Shown: positions 13,201 to 24,411 of the stretch, one piece after another
Position numbering within the stretch: the stretch's first letter is position 1
Layout of the letters: each line of letters starts with the position of its first letter
NCBI GenBank assembly: GCA_963277665.1
Contig: OY728136.1
Location: 804,723,123-804,787,122, forward strand
From: Viscum album
Taxonomy: Eukaryota > Streptophyta > Magnoliopsida > Santalales > Viscaceae
DNA: 64,000 nt
Direction: 5' to 3'
Notes under the pieces: model-generated
Databases searched by the model: none
Told to the model about the DNA's origin: nothing
Seen by the model: the letters and a program-made list of their open reading frames with translations, nothing else
Translations under genes and position numbers: made by a program

Positions 13201-14659
13201 TAATTTAATTTGTGTGATAATGTTTTCGTATAGTATTATTTTACTTTTGAATATCACTTATGATATTCTAGTTGATAATGTCATTAAACCCATTTTTCTT
13301 CAATGAGTTGTTTTATGATTTTATAATGTCTTTTCATGTGGCATAAAAATGTTTGGATTATGTGATGGGTGGGTCATATAAATCTGTTTAATGTATTTTT
13401 TAATTTCTTATAATAAATGAGAAACATATTTTATGTGAATTAGATAGAGAGTATCTAGGTCCAAAAAGGGTGAGTGTTATGGTGCTTAACTCTAGTCACA
13501 ATTTAACAGGTGAATAGGTTAGTGAGTATAAAGAGTTAAAAAGGGTTAGTATGATAATGTTATGATTTACTATAAAATTTATTTTTTAATATGAAAAAAT
13601 ATATTTTTCATGGACCCATAGGATTTTTTATTATATTTGAGTGGAATATATTATGCACACCTAATGGTCAGTCACAAGGAAATAATAATAAACTAATTTA
13701 TATAATAATATAGTTGGTTGGATTGATTATGGAATTATTTTTTTAAATAAATAAATAAATATATTAATGAAAATACTAAACACAAATAAAAATATAGAAA
13801 CAAGACAATGATGTTATTGGAATAAAAATGTTGTTATCAGGGATTCATAGTGATGTTGTCATCATTAGTAAAAATATATTCAAAATTATTATATACAATT
13901 TTGATTTATAGAAAATTCATTCCCTACAACATTTTTGAATTTCTGTTAACAATAACGTGGCATTTGATTGTAAGGGTAATATCCTCCACATCCATTCCTA
14001 AGCCAAACTCCACCGATTTAATGACTTATACGTCAATAAAATTGGAAATAAATGAAATAAGATATAGAATATAACATTAAAATATAAAGCGTGGACTCTC
14101 ACTATAACTATTTTAACAACATATAAAACCATATTATAAAACATGAGAAATAAATAAAGAACAATAAACACAAAAACCACTACTTCCCGCTTGAGAAAAG
14201 TGTGGTAGGTCTCAAAAAAAAAGGAGTTAAAAAAGTATGGTAGAAAAAACATAAAATTGAAAAAAAAAATGCACAGTATTATAATAGTTCGAAAAATATA
14301 TATTTAATATATAATGAACCAATAAAGTAGTTATAATACACCTTATCCCGTGAAAATGGATATCCATTGTTATGGGAGAGGATGTGACAGTTAATAGTGA
14401 AAAGTAGTGAATGATTTGAACTCCAAAATCTGACCTATGAATGATGAATTTGGATGAACCATTAAATAAAAGAATTGGGAAAATGATTATTCATTGATTT
14501 TCCTCTAGCTTTTACACATTCACCCACAAAAGTTGATCTTGATTGGACACCATATGAAATAGTTATGGATAATTTATTCAGGATAAATAATCTGTCTAGG
14601 TGACTTCAAGTATTATAATACTCCATATTCCAATGATAATAACTAAAAAATGGCTACAT

Positions 14660-14823
14660 TAGAGGGGGTTTGAACCCCCACTAATGTAGATTTAAATTCA
14701 CTGAAATATTTTTATATTAGAGGTTATGATAGTCGATACTACCCCTAATAGATTGCATTAGGGGCAGTTTAAACCGCCCCTACTGGCGATTACTTTAGGG
14801 GCGGTTGTGAAAATTTCCCCTAA
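14660..14823. repeat. left subterminal hairpin repeats of the CACTA-like element
   Basis: Three short inverted repeats lie close together: TTAGAGGGGGTTTGAACCCCC at 14660-14679, a GGGGCAGTTTAAACCGCCCC hairpin at 14761-14780, and TTAGGGGCGGTT...TTTCCCCTAA at about 14796-14822. The last two are a GC-richer variant (GGGGCGGTT) of the right-end motif. Confidence 0.85.
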
Positions 14824-14854
14824 TGAATCTCTTTTTTAAAACATTTTTTATCCC

Positions 14855-15205
14855 CAGTCCCTCACCCCCCATCCAACCCTAATCCAAGGATTGTCAAACA
14901 ACCCTCTAGTTTACTTCTTTCGCTCCTCCCAGTCCCACCCTCCCTTCTCCCCAGTTCCCCCAATCCTTCCCCTTTCGCCTATGACCCTCCTCCTCAGTTC
15001 TGTGCCTCTACCCCATCACCCTAGTTCCCCTCCCTCCAGTCCCACCAATCATATGCCCCTCTTCCCCAGTTCCCCCGCTCTACCCCTCTCTCCAGTGCCC
15101 GGTTATCATTACCCATTTCTTGTGCCCCTCTACTCCACCCCCTCTCATGTGCCCTGGTTCCCCCTCCCATTACCCATATGTCTCCTAGGTGGCCCTCCTC
15201 TATTT
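14855..15205 (+). other. pyrimidine-rich stretch inside the CACTA-like element
   Basis: About 350 bp is dominated by C and T, with recurring CCCCAGTTCCCC / TCCAGTCCCACC patterns. It is far richer in GC than anything else between 1 and 20.9 kb. The 117-codon Pro/Ser-rich open stretch 14891-15244 arises from this composition. It could be a degenerate tandem repeat or a captured host fragment; no protein family is recognisable. Confidence 0.5.
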
Positions 15206-15235
15206 AACCTGCATAAAATAAATCCTATGATTGCT

Positions 15236-15300
15236 GAGATTTGAACCCCAACCGGCCACATTTTGACACCCAAGACCCTGAACAACCAACCACCAGGCCA
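15236..15300 (-). other. tRNA-like segment with RNA polymerase III A-box and B-box motifs
   Basis: On the minus strand TGGCCTGGTGGTTGG (from 15300) resembles an A box and GGGGTTCAAATCTC (15249-15236) resembles a B box. The outer distance is about 65 bp, close to that of a tRNA gene. The rest does not fold into an obvious tRNA, and no anticodon arm was identified. It may be a tRNA-derived (SINE-head) fragment carried by the transposon. Confidence 0.4.
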
Positions 15301-15304
15301 ATTT

Positions 15305-16500
15305 GTTTTATTGATTATTTGTACATATGTTTATATACACACACACACACATATATATTATTGTCAATTAAAAAAAATATTATTTAGAGAATATATTTAA
15401 ATAAATTTAAATAACAACCTATATATATATTTATAGAAACTCTATATATGTTTATATTTTTATAAATATATTTATATGAATTATTGATATTATTAAATAA
15501 ATATTTATATTTTATATTTTTGTTTATTCATATAATATATATAAATAATTATATTTACATATATAAATACATATTTATAAATACATTTATACTTCTCTAG
15601 GTTTGATTGTGTTTTTCTAATATTTATAGATATAATATAATTATAATATATGTTTATTCAATTATTTTGATATACTTATGTTTATGTTTCCATGTGTGTG
15701 TATTAAAATAATAATAATAATAATTATTATTGTTATTATTATACGTGTTGTTTTAAACTATAAAAATTATATATTGGTTTTATAAATACTATAAATTTCT
15801 TTTATGATTTATATCATACATATATTATACTAAATACATTTATATTATATATTTAGGTAAAATATATATATACTTAAATACGTATTAATATATTATATAC
15901 ATGTTTATTTAATGAATATATATATATATATATATATATAAGTTTTTACTTAATATATTTATATAAGGTGTTTTAAAATATATTTATATAATGTATTTCA
16001 ATACATATATTTATTATTATTTAAATTAATATAAATATTTATTTGCATAAATAGTATAATATTATTTACAATTAATATATAATAATTATTATATAAAATA
16101 AAATTTATAAAAATATTTATATTATATATAGTTGATATTTTATGAAATATCTTTTATACAAAGATTTATAAAATGTTATATAAAATACTTTTTTATATTT
16201 TATATAATTAATATGTTTATTATATATAATCAATAATATATGAAATATAATAGATAGACATTTATACTTTTTATTATATGAAATACAATTTATACCAATA
16301 AATAAATATTAATGTGCATAATATTATATATATTTATGTATAAATATAAAAACAATAAAATACAATCATACAAATATTTTATATAATATATTTAAATACA
16401 TATATATATTGATTTTTAATTAATTATATATATATATGTATGTATAAATATATATATATATAATGGAAGTTTGTTTTTTTAAATAAATAATAGGTTGTTT
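15305..16500. repeat. AT-rich microsatellite field within the CACTA-like element
   Basis: It holds (AC)n at about 15336-15351, (AAT)n/(ATT)n at about 15706-15741, (TA)n at about 15915-15941 and many shorter TATATA runs. No coding potential is seen. Confidence 0.8.
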
Positions 16501-16522
16501 AAAACCCAATTTAATCTATTCA

Positions 16523-17020
16523 ATTAGAGGGGGTCTTAAACCCCCTCTAATTTAAAGAAATTAGAAGGCATTTTAAACCCCCTCTAATTTAAGTCATTAG
16601 TGGGGGTTTTTAACACCCTATAATTTAATGACATCAGAAGGTGTTTTGAATCCCCTCTAATTTATGAAATTATAAGGGTTTTCAACCCCTTCTAATTTAT
16701 GATATAAGAGGGGGTTTTGAACCCCCTCTAAAATCCCACTGGATATTAAAAAAATAATGTAAGAAAATTTAGAGGGGGTTAAAATAGAGGCGGTTCATTA
16801 CCCCCTCAAAATTTGGTGATAAAAGAGGATTGTAAATAATAAACCCTCTAATTTTTATAGAATATGAATTTAGAGGGGGTTCATTACCCCCTCTAATTTC
16901 GATGATTATAGGGGGTTATGAAGAACCCCCTCTAATTTCGATGATTATAGGGGGTTATGAAGAACCCCCTCTAATGTTACAGACAATTAATTTAGAGGGG
17001 GTTGTGCATAACCCCCTAAA
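16523..17020. repeat. right subterminal hairpin array of the CACTA-like element
   Basis: About ten imperfect hairpins of the form TTAGAGGGGGTT-N-AACCCCCTCTAA occur in 500 bp, for example at 16523-16551, 16705-16730, 16869-16897 and 16993-17020. A 39-bp unit from GGGGGTTATGAAG to TTTCGATGATTATA is tandemly duplicated exactly near 16911-16985, so part of the array expanded recently. Such repeats are the usual transposase-binding and strand-pairing sites of CACTA elements (family knowledge). Confidence 0.85.
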
Positions 17021-18149
17021 ATGTGGTATTTTTTTAGTGTAATGGATTTTAAATGTTATAATATCACGTGGCCTTAGTTTTTATGTTTTTTCCTTTAATT
17101 CATTATCTACCACCATATTTAATTTTATGTTCTTTGCAATTTTTTTCAGGATATGTGTTCCCATTATAAAAACTGATCTATTCTATGCATAGAAATCGAA
17201 TATTATATCGTGGGTTGATATTAAGCCTCAAAATTTTTGATTTAGATTTTTGTATAGATGAATAAAATGAATACCATCATTTTTACAATCATAAAAAATT
17301 ATTTTATTTATTTAAATTAGTGTAAATTTTTTTTTCCCAAATCATTGAATAAAACAATGATAGTGAAACTCTATAATGAACCCATTTTTTTAATAAACAT
17401 CAAAATACTAATAAAACCTAAAAATACGATGATTTTGAATAAAATGACATGATGTTATGATTATAAATATTGAATTTTAGCATAAAAATTATTAAAAAGC
17501 TAGCTTAATTATAAAATGATAGAGTTTAGATTAGGTCAAAATGATAAGAAATATTATGATGATAACAATTTCACATTCATTATTACATTCCATCTATTAA
17601 GAAATATTCTTCTAGTTTGATGTTCACATACCATAGTAAAATTGTTGTTTTTTCCTAAATGATAATTATTATTCATTCATATTGTTATGTATATTTTTTC
17701 TTTGATTTTTTAACAATAATATTTTCCCATAATCATGATTTTACAAATTCTTATTATCTGACCATTATGGCCTTTTATATGTTATCCCATACTAATCATT
17801 TGTACACAACCCTACTCTTTTTTCCCTTCCCCAAAAATTAAGGATGATTATTTCTCATGGAATGTATAAGTGGGTGTTTTTTTATTGAGAAATGTTTACA
17901 TATGGTAAAATAATTTAATTTATGTTTCTGATATTCATGAATCCAAACCTATAGTTCCACATGTTTCATGACTATTTTCGGGACATATAAATTAAAAAAC
18001 AATATGAATGTATTTTTTATGTATTGTTACCTAAAATTTTTTATTTAAAATATTTCAAGAAGTGAAACAATTATTTATTATTCAATTTTAATGATTGGAT
18101 ATTCTTATAGGAGTCTCCTTGGTTATAAAAGTATCATATTCCATAACAG

Positions 18150-20165
18150 GGGAAATTTGCATGAATGTTTATGGGGCCATTCTAGGTTGTTGATATTAGT
18201 TGTACTATGGAGTAAAATTGTGTTCAGACTCAAAAATGTAGTGTGATGAACAACTAATATAATATATGTCAACTTCAATGGTATATCCCCAAACATTCCC
18301 AAGTTGATGAGTTTGTGTTGGATATAGAGGTATTATTTGAGGAGTTACTAATTGAGATAGTATATCAAAAATGATGAATTTTTATGGGAAATATTTAACA
18401 GTGGTATGGGTATTGTAGTGGAATGATCATATATCATAGGATAATTAGCATTAGATGTTGGATATGCTCTCAGAACGAAGGAATATTATCCCTAATAGGG
18501 ATTACTGATTCTCATAAGTTTTACATGAAGGAGAGTTATAAGACAATGGGTAGGATGTAATAACCCACATACTTAAGAGTTGTAAATTTAATTAATTTTT
18601 CAACTAAACTCATTTATTTATATATTTTTTTGGTGGCGATGGGGGACTAGTTCTCATTTTATTGGAGTTAACCATAGTTATGCACTAAAAATATAATGCA
18701 GGATGAAGGCCAAATCATGGAATATGGAGTGGGGCTATGGAGAGTGTCCTATCAAATAATAATATTATATTATATAGTTTGGTAGCTTTGTATACATAAT
18801 GAATTTTATTATGGTCAGGTATGCATAATATTTGTTTTTCTTTTTTGGGTTTGATGAAACTATACAATAGAATAAGTATTTATGGAATTGAAAATGTTAA
18901 CTATGATTGAACTTCATCCATAATAATATAAAATTCATTTATATTTAGTTAGTAACACCATAAAACCCTGAGTTATGTCATGAATTCTAACCTAATAAGG
19001 AAAGTGTCACACCACAATATATGTGGATTGTGCCATGAAGGATATTCAATGAGGGATCACTAGATTTTATGTTTTTGTAGATACTATGAAGAAAGAGCAA
19101 TGAAGGTATTCTATTCCCAAAATAGATATTGTTATTTATTTATATATTAGGATTTTTTAGGTTTTACTTTAATAAAGGTATTAGGTTGTGGCCATAGGGG
19201 ATACAAAATAATGTGACCCTAGATATACTATCTCATCATGATCGTTGTGAACCTCCCTAATTTTGGGTTTGGGTATCCTTTTAAATAAATTAATTAAAAT
19301 AACAAAATATAAATTTTTTGGAAATTAGGTATTCCAAATCTTTCATATAAACCATTTATATAAAACCTCATCTTATTTTCATCTCTTCCACATTTAGATC
19401 TTTGTTATCCCACCATATAATAATGTGTTATTCATTGTAGAAGGTATCCCAATGCTTTTTGATTTTAATAAATTGGTTATAAATTATCATGTAGTTTTCT
19501 ATGAGTATATAACTTCTAGTTCTATATATGAATTCAATTTCTTTTTTCTATGAGTATTTTACATGTGTTGAAAGAGTTGTATTAAATATACATTGTGGAA
19601 CATTGTTCATATAACCTACAATGTAATTAAATACTATTTCATTGAAGGCAATGGTAAGAAATAACTTTTTAATATTCATAAGAGGTCACATGAGCGGTTT
19701 TAATGAAATTCATGGCCATATATGACCAATTTCCTAATGAATTGTTATATATATTTTTTACTTTGGACCCAATAGGGGTGACCTATATAAGATTATAAAC
19801 TCCAAGACCATTGTATGTTCTGTTAATGTATTTATTTGGCGAGGATTCAGTAATAATGAGGTAGGAGGGGGTAAATCTATCATAGGAATTAATCTTTGAG
19901 TACTTTAGTATATTTTAATCATTTCCCATAATGTGTTTAATAATTTAAATGATTTATATTTTTCTCAAAAAAAAAACTATCCATTTTGGGGATGTTAGGT
20001 ATGTGGTGGCGCCATATCTACATATAGTAGATTAAATGTCATATCTCATCCATAATTTCTATATTGTGGTATCTCATACACCTAAAACAAGATAGTTATA
20101 TTTCATTCACAATACGGATGATGAAGGTGATTGAAATTATCCACAATGGGATATGTTAATTTTTT
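18150..20165. other. unassigned AT-rich stretch
   Basis: No gene is seen. GGGTAGGATGTAATAACCC at about 18546-18564 looks like a polypurine tract followed by an LTR start. The stretch around 18700-18750 resembles the R/U5 part of other gypsy LTRs here. A gag-like knuckle lies at 18990-19145. These pieces do not combine into one consistent element. Confidence 0.4.
18990..19145 (+). pseudogene. possible gypsy gag zinc-knuckle remnant
   Basis: One frame reads NICGLCHEGYSMRDH, a stop, then CFCRYYEERAMKVF. This recalls the CxxCG-xHxGxC...CFxCGxxGHxxRDC double-knuckle region of Ty3/gypsy gag, with several ligands changed. No other gag or pol piece can be linked to it, and the neighbouring sequence looks LTR-like, so chance similarity is possible. 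Confidence 0.35.
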
Positions 20166-20169
20166 GATA

Positions 20170-20975
20170 TCTTTTATGGAGTTTAGTGATTTTTGGTGCA
20201 TCATCCACGTAGGGATGTTTTTTAGGTGGTGGAAAAATCATTAGAATATTTTCAATGGTAGTGTTTCATCTTGGTATAAATTTTTTGTCGATGGTAAAAC
20301 AACCATAAAAGAATTGACAGAACTGTTTCTTCTTCCACCTTGATTTTTACTCTAAATGGATTATAGTCCATCTAGAGAATGAATTTGAGGGTTCATCATT
20401 TATCGGTAGAGTTTATTTTTAATGCACACATCCCACGAATGGTGTGATGTATGGGCACTGTTAAATCAACATGAATTCCTTATCAGTGGTATATCATCCA
20501 CCAGTGATCGGATTTGGGTAGTGTATTAAATACCATGGGTTGGTGATGAATTATTCAGTAGTATATTCATCACTATCCTTTTAAATGAGTTCTATGATGC
20601 CTCATTCACCAAATGATGCATTAGTTATCTATTGTTATTGGTTGGTGATGAATTAGTTACCTAGATAGTTTGTGACAAATAGACAAAGTTCACATAATGA
20701 CGCTTTATTATAATATATCATTCACTCTAATAGTTACACAAACAGTGATATATCAGTCAACCTTATGGTGTGTTTAAACCATGGGTATATCTTCCAATTT
20801 CAGCAATATATGGTATAGGTAAGACCTCATGTAGTTTTGTTGTAGATCACTCAATGGGGTGGATGTTTCATTATTTAAATGATCAATTATTGACACCCCA
20901 GGTTTTAATATTCTTTAGTTGATGATATATTTTATAACAGAGCAACTAATAGTGGATTATATGAAAATGAATCAT
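20170..20975. repeat. cluster of short inverted GTGATGAAT / ATTCATCAC motifs
   Basis: Motifs on both strands recur every 40-100 bp: GTGCATCATCCAC near 20190, TATATCATCCACCAGTGATC near 20490, GGTGATGAAT...TATTCATCAC at about 20545-20575, and GGTTGGTGATGAATTAG near 20640. The pattern resembles subterminal repeats of a CACTA-like element whose other end is not visible. G2 begins directly after it at 20982. Confidence 0.4.
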
Positions 20976-22193
20976 AGTTTCTGTAAAGAACTGGAATTTC
21001 CATGTATTTTTTTTAAATAAATGGTAATTTTACAAGTCCGTGAAAATTGACAGCTCGTGATTACGAGTCCTGGAGTGCCCAGAATGCATTTCTGAACTTT
21101 TTTTTGGGTACGTTCAGTAAACGTGCGAGAAGATTTTTCTAACTTTTGAACCGGTACTCGGAATTGAAATCTGAGGACACCGTTAAACTCGTAGCACCGA
21201 TATTCTCTTAAGGAGACTTTCACATTTACGGTAGTGGGTCAGGAGTGAAAGATAGATTTTGGGTTTTTTGTGAATGAATAAAGTAAAGATAAAGTTGTGT
21301 AGCTTTATTTTTATTTTATTTGTTAAAACCTCCATGTGGAAGTTGGGAGGGGGGACCACAAAAACATAACCTTCCATGAGAGGTTATGGTGGTGGGGAAC
21401 ACCCGAGGTAGAAACCTCTTGAACTCCCTATTAAGTGGAGATAAACCTCTTGAGCTCCCCACTTAATTATGCCAACACACCTCCACATTAATTGTGCCAA
21501 CCCTTGGTATCCTTTAAATTGAATTTCATGCCAACGCAGCCCATTTATTGTCGCCAATTAATTAATCCAACTTTTATTTTCCAACAAATTAAATAGATAA
21601 ACATATTTTATTTGGTTGGATATTAATTTGATGGCAATGGTTTGGAAAAGGAGGATTCAGAGAACATGGTAGAAAGCTCTCCAACGAAGAACACTCCACC
21701 AACAAAGAACGCCGAACTAATTCAACCTTCTTCCTTGGGACTTCTTCTGATGTAGAATGTCCTCATCTACAGTGAATCGTCAACCATACTACCTTCTTGT
21801 GCCAATGTCATCAACCGAATGTGGTAGGTGTTAATTGTTTTTGATTATTTGTAGGAAGTTATTGGGCGGTTGATTGCTAATTTCCTCTCTCTTGCATTCT
21901 TGATAATTATTTATAACTCAAGAAGGAATTTTAGCCGCATGCTACCGCTCTAACGCAGATATTGAGGGCCAAACAAACAAGGTTAGTCCTCTATGAAATT
22001 TTTTTTGTTTATTGTTGAACGTGTTGGAGGAACGACTATAAACCACAGAGGAGGCACGAGAACGGTAGCCGACAACACCACCGGCCGCAACAAAGGCGAC
22101 GACGCAATGATGCCACCCCATTGACTCCGTGCCAACCACGATCCCATCGCCATCCCTGGCTCCACACCTCCCCGTAGCCGAGGTTCCGCCCCG

Positions 22194-22480
22194 AGGATGT
22201 ACCACCACCCCATGGCTGGACCTCCCCCCTGAGGTCGGACTGCTCCCTATGGTCAGACCGCGACCGCGCAGCCGGACCACCGCCCTGTGGCCAGACCCCC
22301 GCCCCGTAGTCGGACCGCCTCCACGTGGACGGAACGCCGCCACGCGGCCGGACCGCATCCCTACGGTCGGACGACCTCCCCATATCCGGAACACCTCCTC
22401 GCTGCCGGACTTCCTTCCTGTGGTCGGACCAACTCCTGGGGCCGGACCGTCGACCCACTATCGGACCGCCTCCCGCGGAT
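22194..22480. repeat. 19-bp GC-rich minisatellite in the G2 5' LTR
   Basis: About fourteen degenerate units have the consensus CGGACCGCCNCCCCNNGGC, in phase over long stretches (for example consecutive units from about 22271 to 22470). A 19-bp unit shifts the reading frame by one base per repeat. The same Pro/Arg-rich peptides therefore appear in every frame, and all frames stay open. Confidence 0.9.
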
Positions 22481-23082
22481 GAAACGTCGCCGCACCACGA
22501 TCAGACACCCCCCTGCGGCCTTCACAGTTGAGCCGAACTTATTCGAGCTGCCTCGTGGCCTCCACGGCCCTCACGTCCTATGTGGCCCTCGTGGGCTACC
22601 AGACTGACCAACGGGTCGGGCGGGTCCGACCAGGTGGGACCGGACCCGGGCCCACTACTACCCCTTTCACTTTCTTTTGGTCATAACATTGGCACTAGAC
22701 GTCCATTTGACGAACTATTTTCGGCATTCAAAACCTTCGAGCGAGTCGGTCCCTTTGAGTGATACCCCACTGAGTTTTGGGTTGAGATGGTGAATGGTAA
22801 GGTTGGATCGAGCACTGATCCAACCAGGCCCTCAGAACTAAAAGGATAATAACTCACAGACCAAGAGTTTGATTGACGCATCGTCTATTACGTTGAGACC
22901 CATATGACATGAAGGAACCTTGACATACTTCTTCGTGATACTTCTTGGTAGTTGGAGTATCGACCAGTAGCTTGTGGAGCGGATCCTCCCAGAGACGAGC
23001 GAGCATTGTGCGGGAACCTAGTAGCTGGCTGAGACTCGATGACTACTGACTATTATCGACTTGGAGTGGCTTGACTGGCCTA

Positions 23083-23184
23083 GTGGGGAGCACCTTGGTG
23101 ACTCTGTAGACCCATAGTGGGGAATGCCTTGGTGACACGGTAGACCCATGGTGGGGAGTGCCTTGGTGACGCGGCAGACCCAAG
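23083..23184. repeat. 34-bp tandem repeat in the G2 5' LTR, three units
   Basis: Units start at 23083, 23117 and 23151 with GTGGGGAGNNCCTTGGTGAC. Further partial copies occur near 23250. The 3' LTR has the same motif at about 31053-31110. The motif pair GTACCTCAGCAGTCC recurs at 23201 and 23303, suggesting a longer higher-order unit of about 100 bp. Confidence 0.85.
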
Positions 23185-24118
23185 GTACTCGATAGGAGTA
23201 GTACCTCAGCAGTCCATAAGGGGGAGCACCTAGATGATTCGGAATACCCACAGTGGGGAGCACCTTGGTGACATGGTAGACCCACGGTAATCGATGAGAG
23301 GCGTACCTCAGCAGTCCAAAGTTATTGGGAAGCGCCTATGTGTGACATGACATGCCCACTTTACTTGATAGAGGAGGAGTTCTCTAGCAGCTGAGGGTTC
23401 AGAATGTTACTTGTTACTACCCCTATAATAAATCATGGTGTGAACTAAGTCAATACCTCTATGTTATCCTCATGATTGAGATGGATTACTTGAAAACTTA
23501 GGTATATTTATGGGCATATACCAAAGTAGGGTTATCTATTTATTTCATTATTTGTGGGTTATCCTTGGTTTATTTTGTGAGACCATGAGTGTCTCGGGAT
23601 CCCTACTGATGATCGTTATACTCACTTGTGCACGGGCTATGACCGCACTTCATTGTGTATGGTGAAAATGATAGACAACGTTGACTAAGGACGAGAGTAC
23701 CAGGACTGGACATTACCCAGAGATAGACCTTATGTTGAGTCGGTACACAGAGGAGACAGATGGACATGGAGTGCTGAGGAGGCGATAACTACCTACCCAT
23801 CAAGTAGGAACCTCCGATGATGAACCAGAAGATGACTTTTCATTTTCTTTATTTGTATTGTATCACAGTTGTACTGGTAATTTCTAGTTGGTCTTGTATT
23901 CGGGCCCATTTTACTTTCAGAAATCTTTTTTATATTGTTTACTTAGTGTTTCGTATCCAGTAGTGTGCTTTATTGTGTGTCTGTTTATAGGTTATAAAGG
24001 CAATGGCTTCTTAGTTTTAGGGAATTATGCCTTTGTTGCTAGTCTCCATATCCTGGCCTATGGAAGGCTGGCTTGGGGTGGTCACAGCGTAGGCGTTGGG
24101 GGACGACTCGTGAAAAAT

Positions 24119-24129
24119 TGGTATCAGAG
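24119..24129 (+). other. G2 primer binding site (initiator tRNA-Met)
   Basis: TGGTATCAGAG is an exact match to the sequence complementary to the 3' end of plant initiator tRNA-Met, used for minus-strand priming by most gypsy elements. It lies directly after the 5' LTR. Confidence 0.95.
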
Positions 24130-24411
24130 GAGTCGGTTCTACCGCAGAACATAGGACTCTGATAATTCTTTGTAAAGACAATAATTTTAAGTGTAATGAG
24201 TGTGGTTATCAATTTAGGGAATCCAGTGTTGGTGGGGCGGACGGCGTATCCGTAAACCAGGACCCTGAATTCTGATATCCAACTCAGCGCATGAAAAAAC
24301 TGATTGTGTGTGTGTTATCAAGAGTCTTCTTTATGAACTCTTTGAGGTAGCTCCCCAGGTTATCTCACTAGGTAGAACTTTTTGACCATAGGTCGCTATT
24401 TTCTTTTCAGG

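Larger units (their letters stand above)
14641..17039. mobile_element. CACTA-like non-autonomous DNA transposon, about 2.4 kb
   Basis: The right end, read on the minus strand, begins CACTAAAAAAATACCACATT. The left end begins AACTAAAAAATGGCTACATT, so the terminal inverted repeats match over about 20 bp with the first base of CACTA lost or changed. Both ends carry many short inverted GGGGGTT...AACCCCC repeats, the subterminal structure typical of plant CACTA (En/Spm) elements. AAT flanks both sides (14638-14640 and 17041-17043) if one extra base is allowed at the right end, so the 3-bp target duplication is only tentative. There is no transposase-like ORF. It lies in the G1 3' LTR, so it is younger than G1. 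Confidence 0.75.
10300..18150 (+). mobile_element. G1 3' LTR, interrupted by a CACTA-like element
   Basis: It begins just after the polyprotein end. Blocks at 13195-13490 and about 17815-18060 align with the G1 5' LTR on either side of the CACTA-like insertion at 14641-17039. Without that insertion the LTR would be about 5.4 kb. The first 2.9 kb (10300-13190) is extremely AT-rich and has no partner in the window, because the matching part of the 5' LTR is off the left edge. The right end near 18150 is only approximate. Open stretches at 11767-12024, 13850-14252 and 17659-17841 are AT-rich chance ORFs. Confidence 0.5.
20982..24115 (+). mobile_element. G2 5' LTR
   Basis: It begins TGTAAAGAACTGG and aligns with the 3' LTR beginning TGTAAAGACCCATT. 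It ends a few bases before the primer binding site, near CGACTCGTGAAAA; the terminal CA is not preserved. About 3.1 kb long. It holds an AT-rich first kilobase, a GC-rich block (22030-22650) with a 19-bp minisatellite, and a 34-bp repeat near 23083-23184. Overlapping open stretches at 21942-22760 on both strands come from the GC-rich repeats and are not genes. Confidence 0.9.

Noticed and set aside
14891..15244. 117-codon Pro/Ser-rich ORF
   Set aside because: Low-complexity translation of a pyrimidine-rich tract in a CACTA-like element, with no family similarity or good start context.
21942..22760. Cluster of overlapping Pro/Arg/Gly-rich ORFs on both strands (also 30012-30807)
   Set aside because: They lie inside the G2 LTRs and are explained by a 19-bp GC-rich repeat that keeps all frames open. 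There is no recognisable domain and no consistent frame between the two LTRs.
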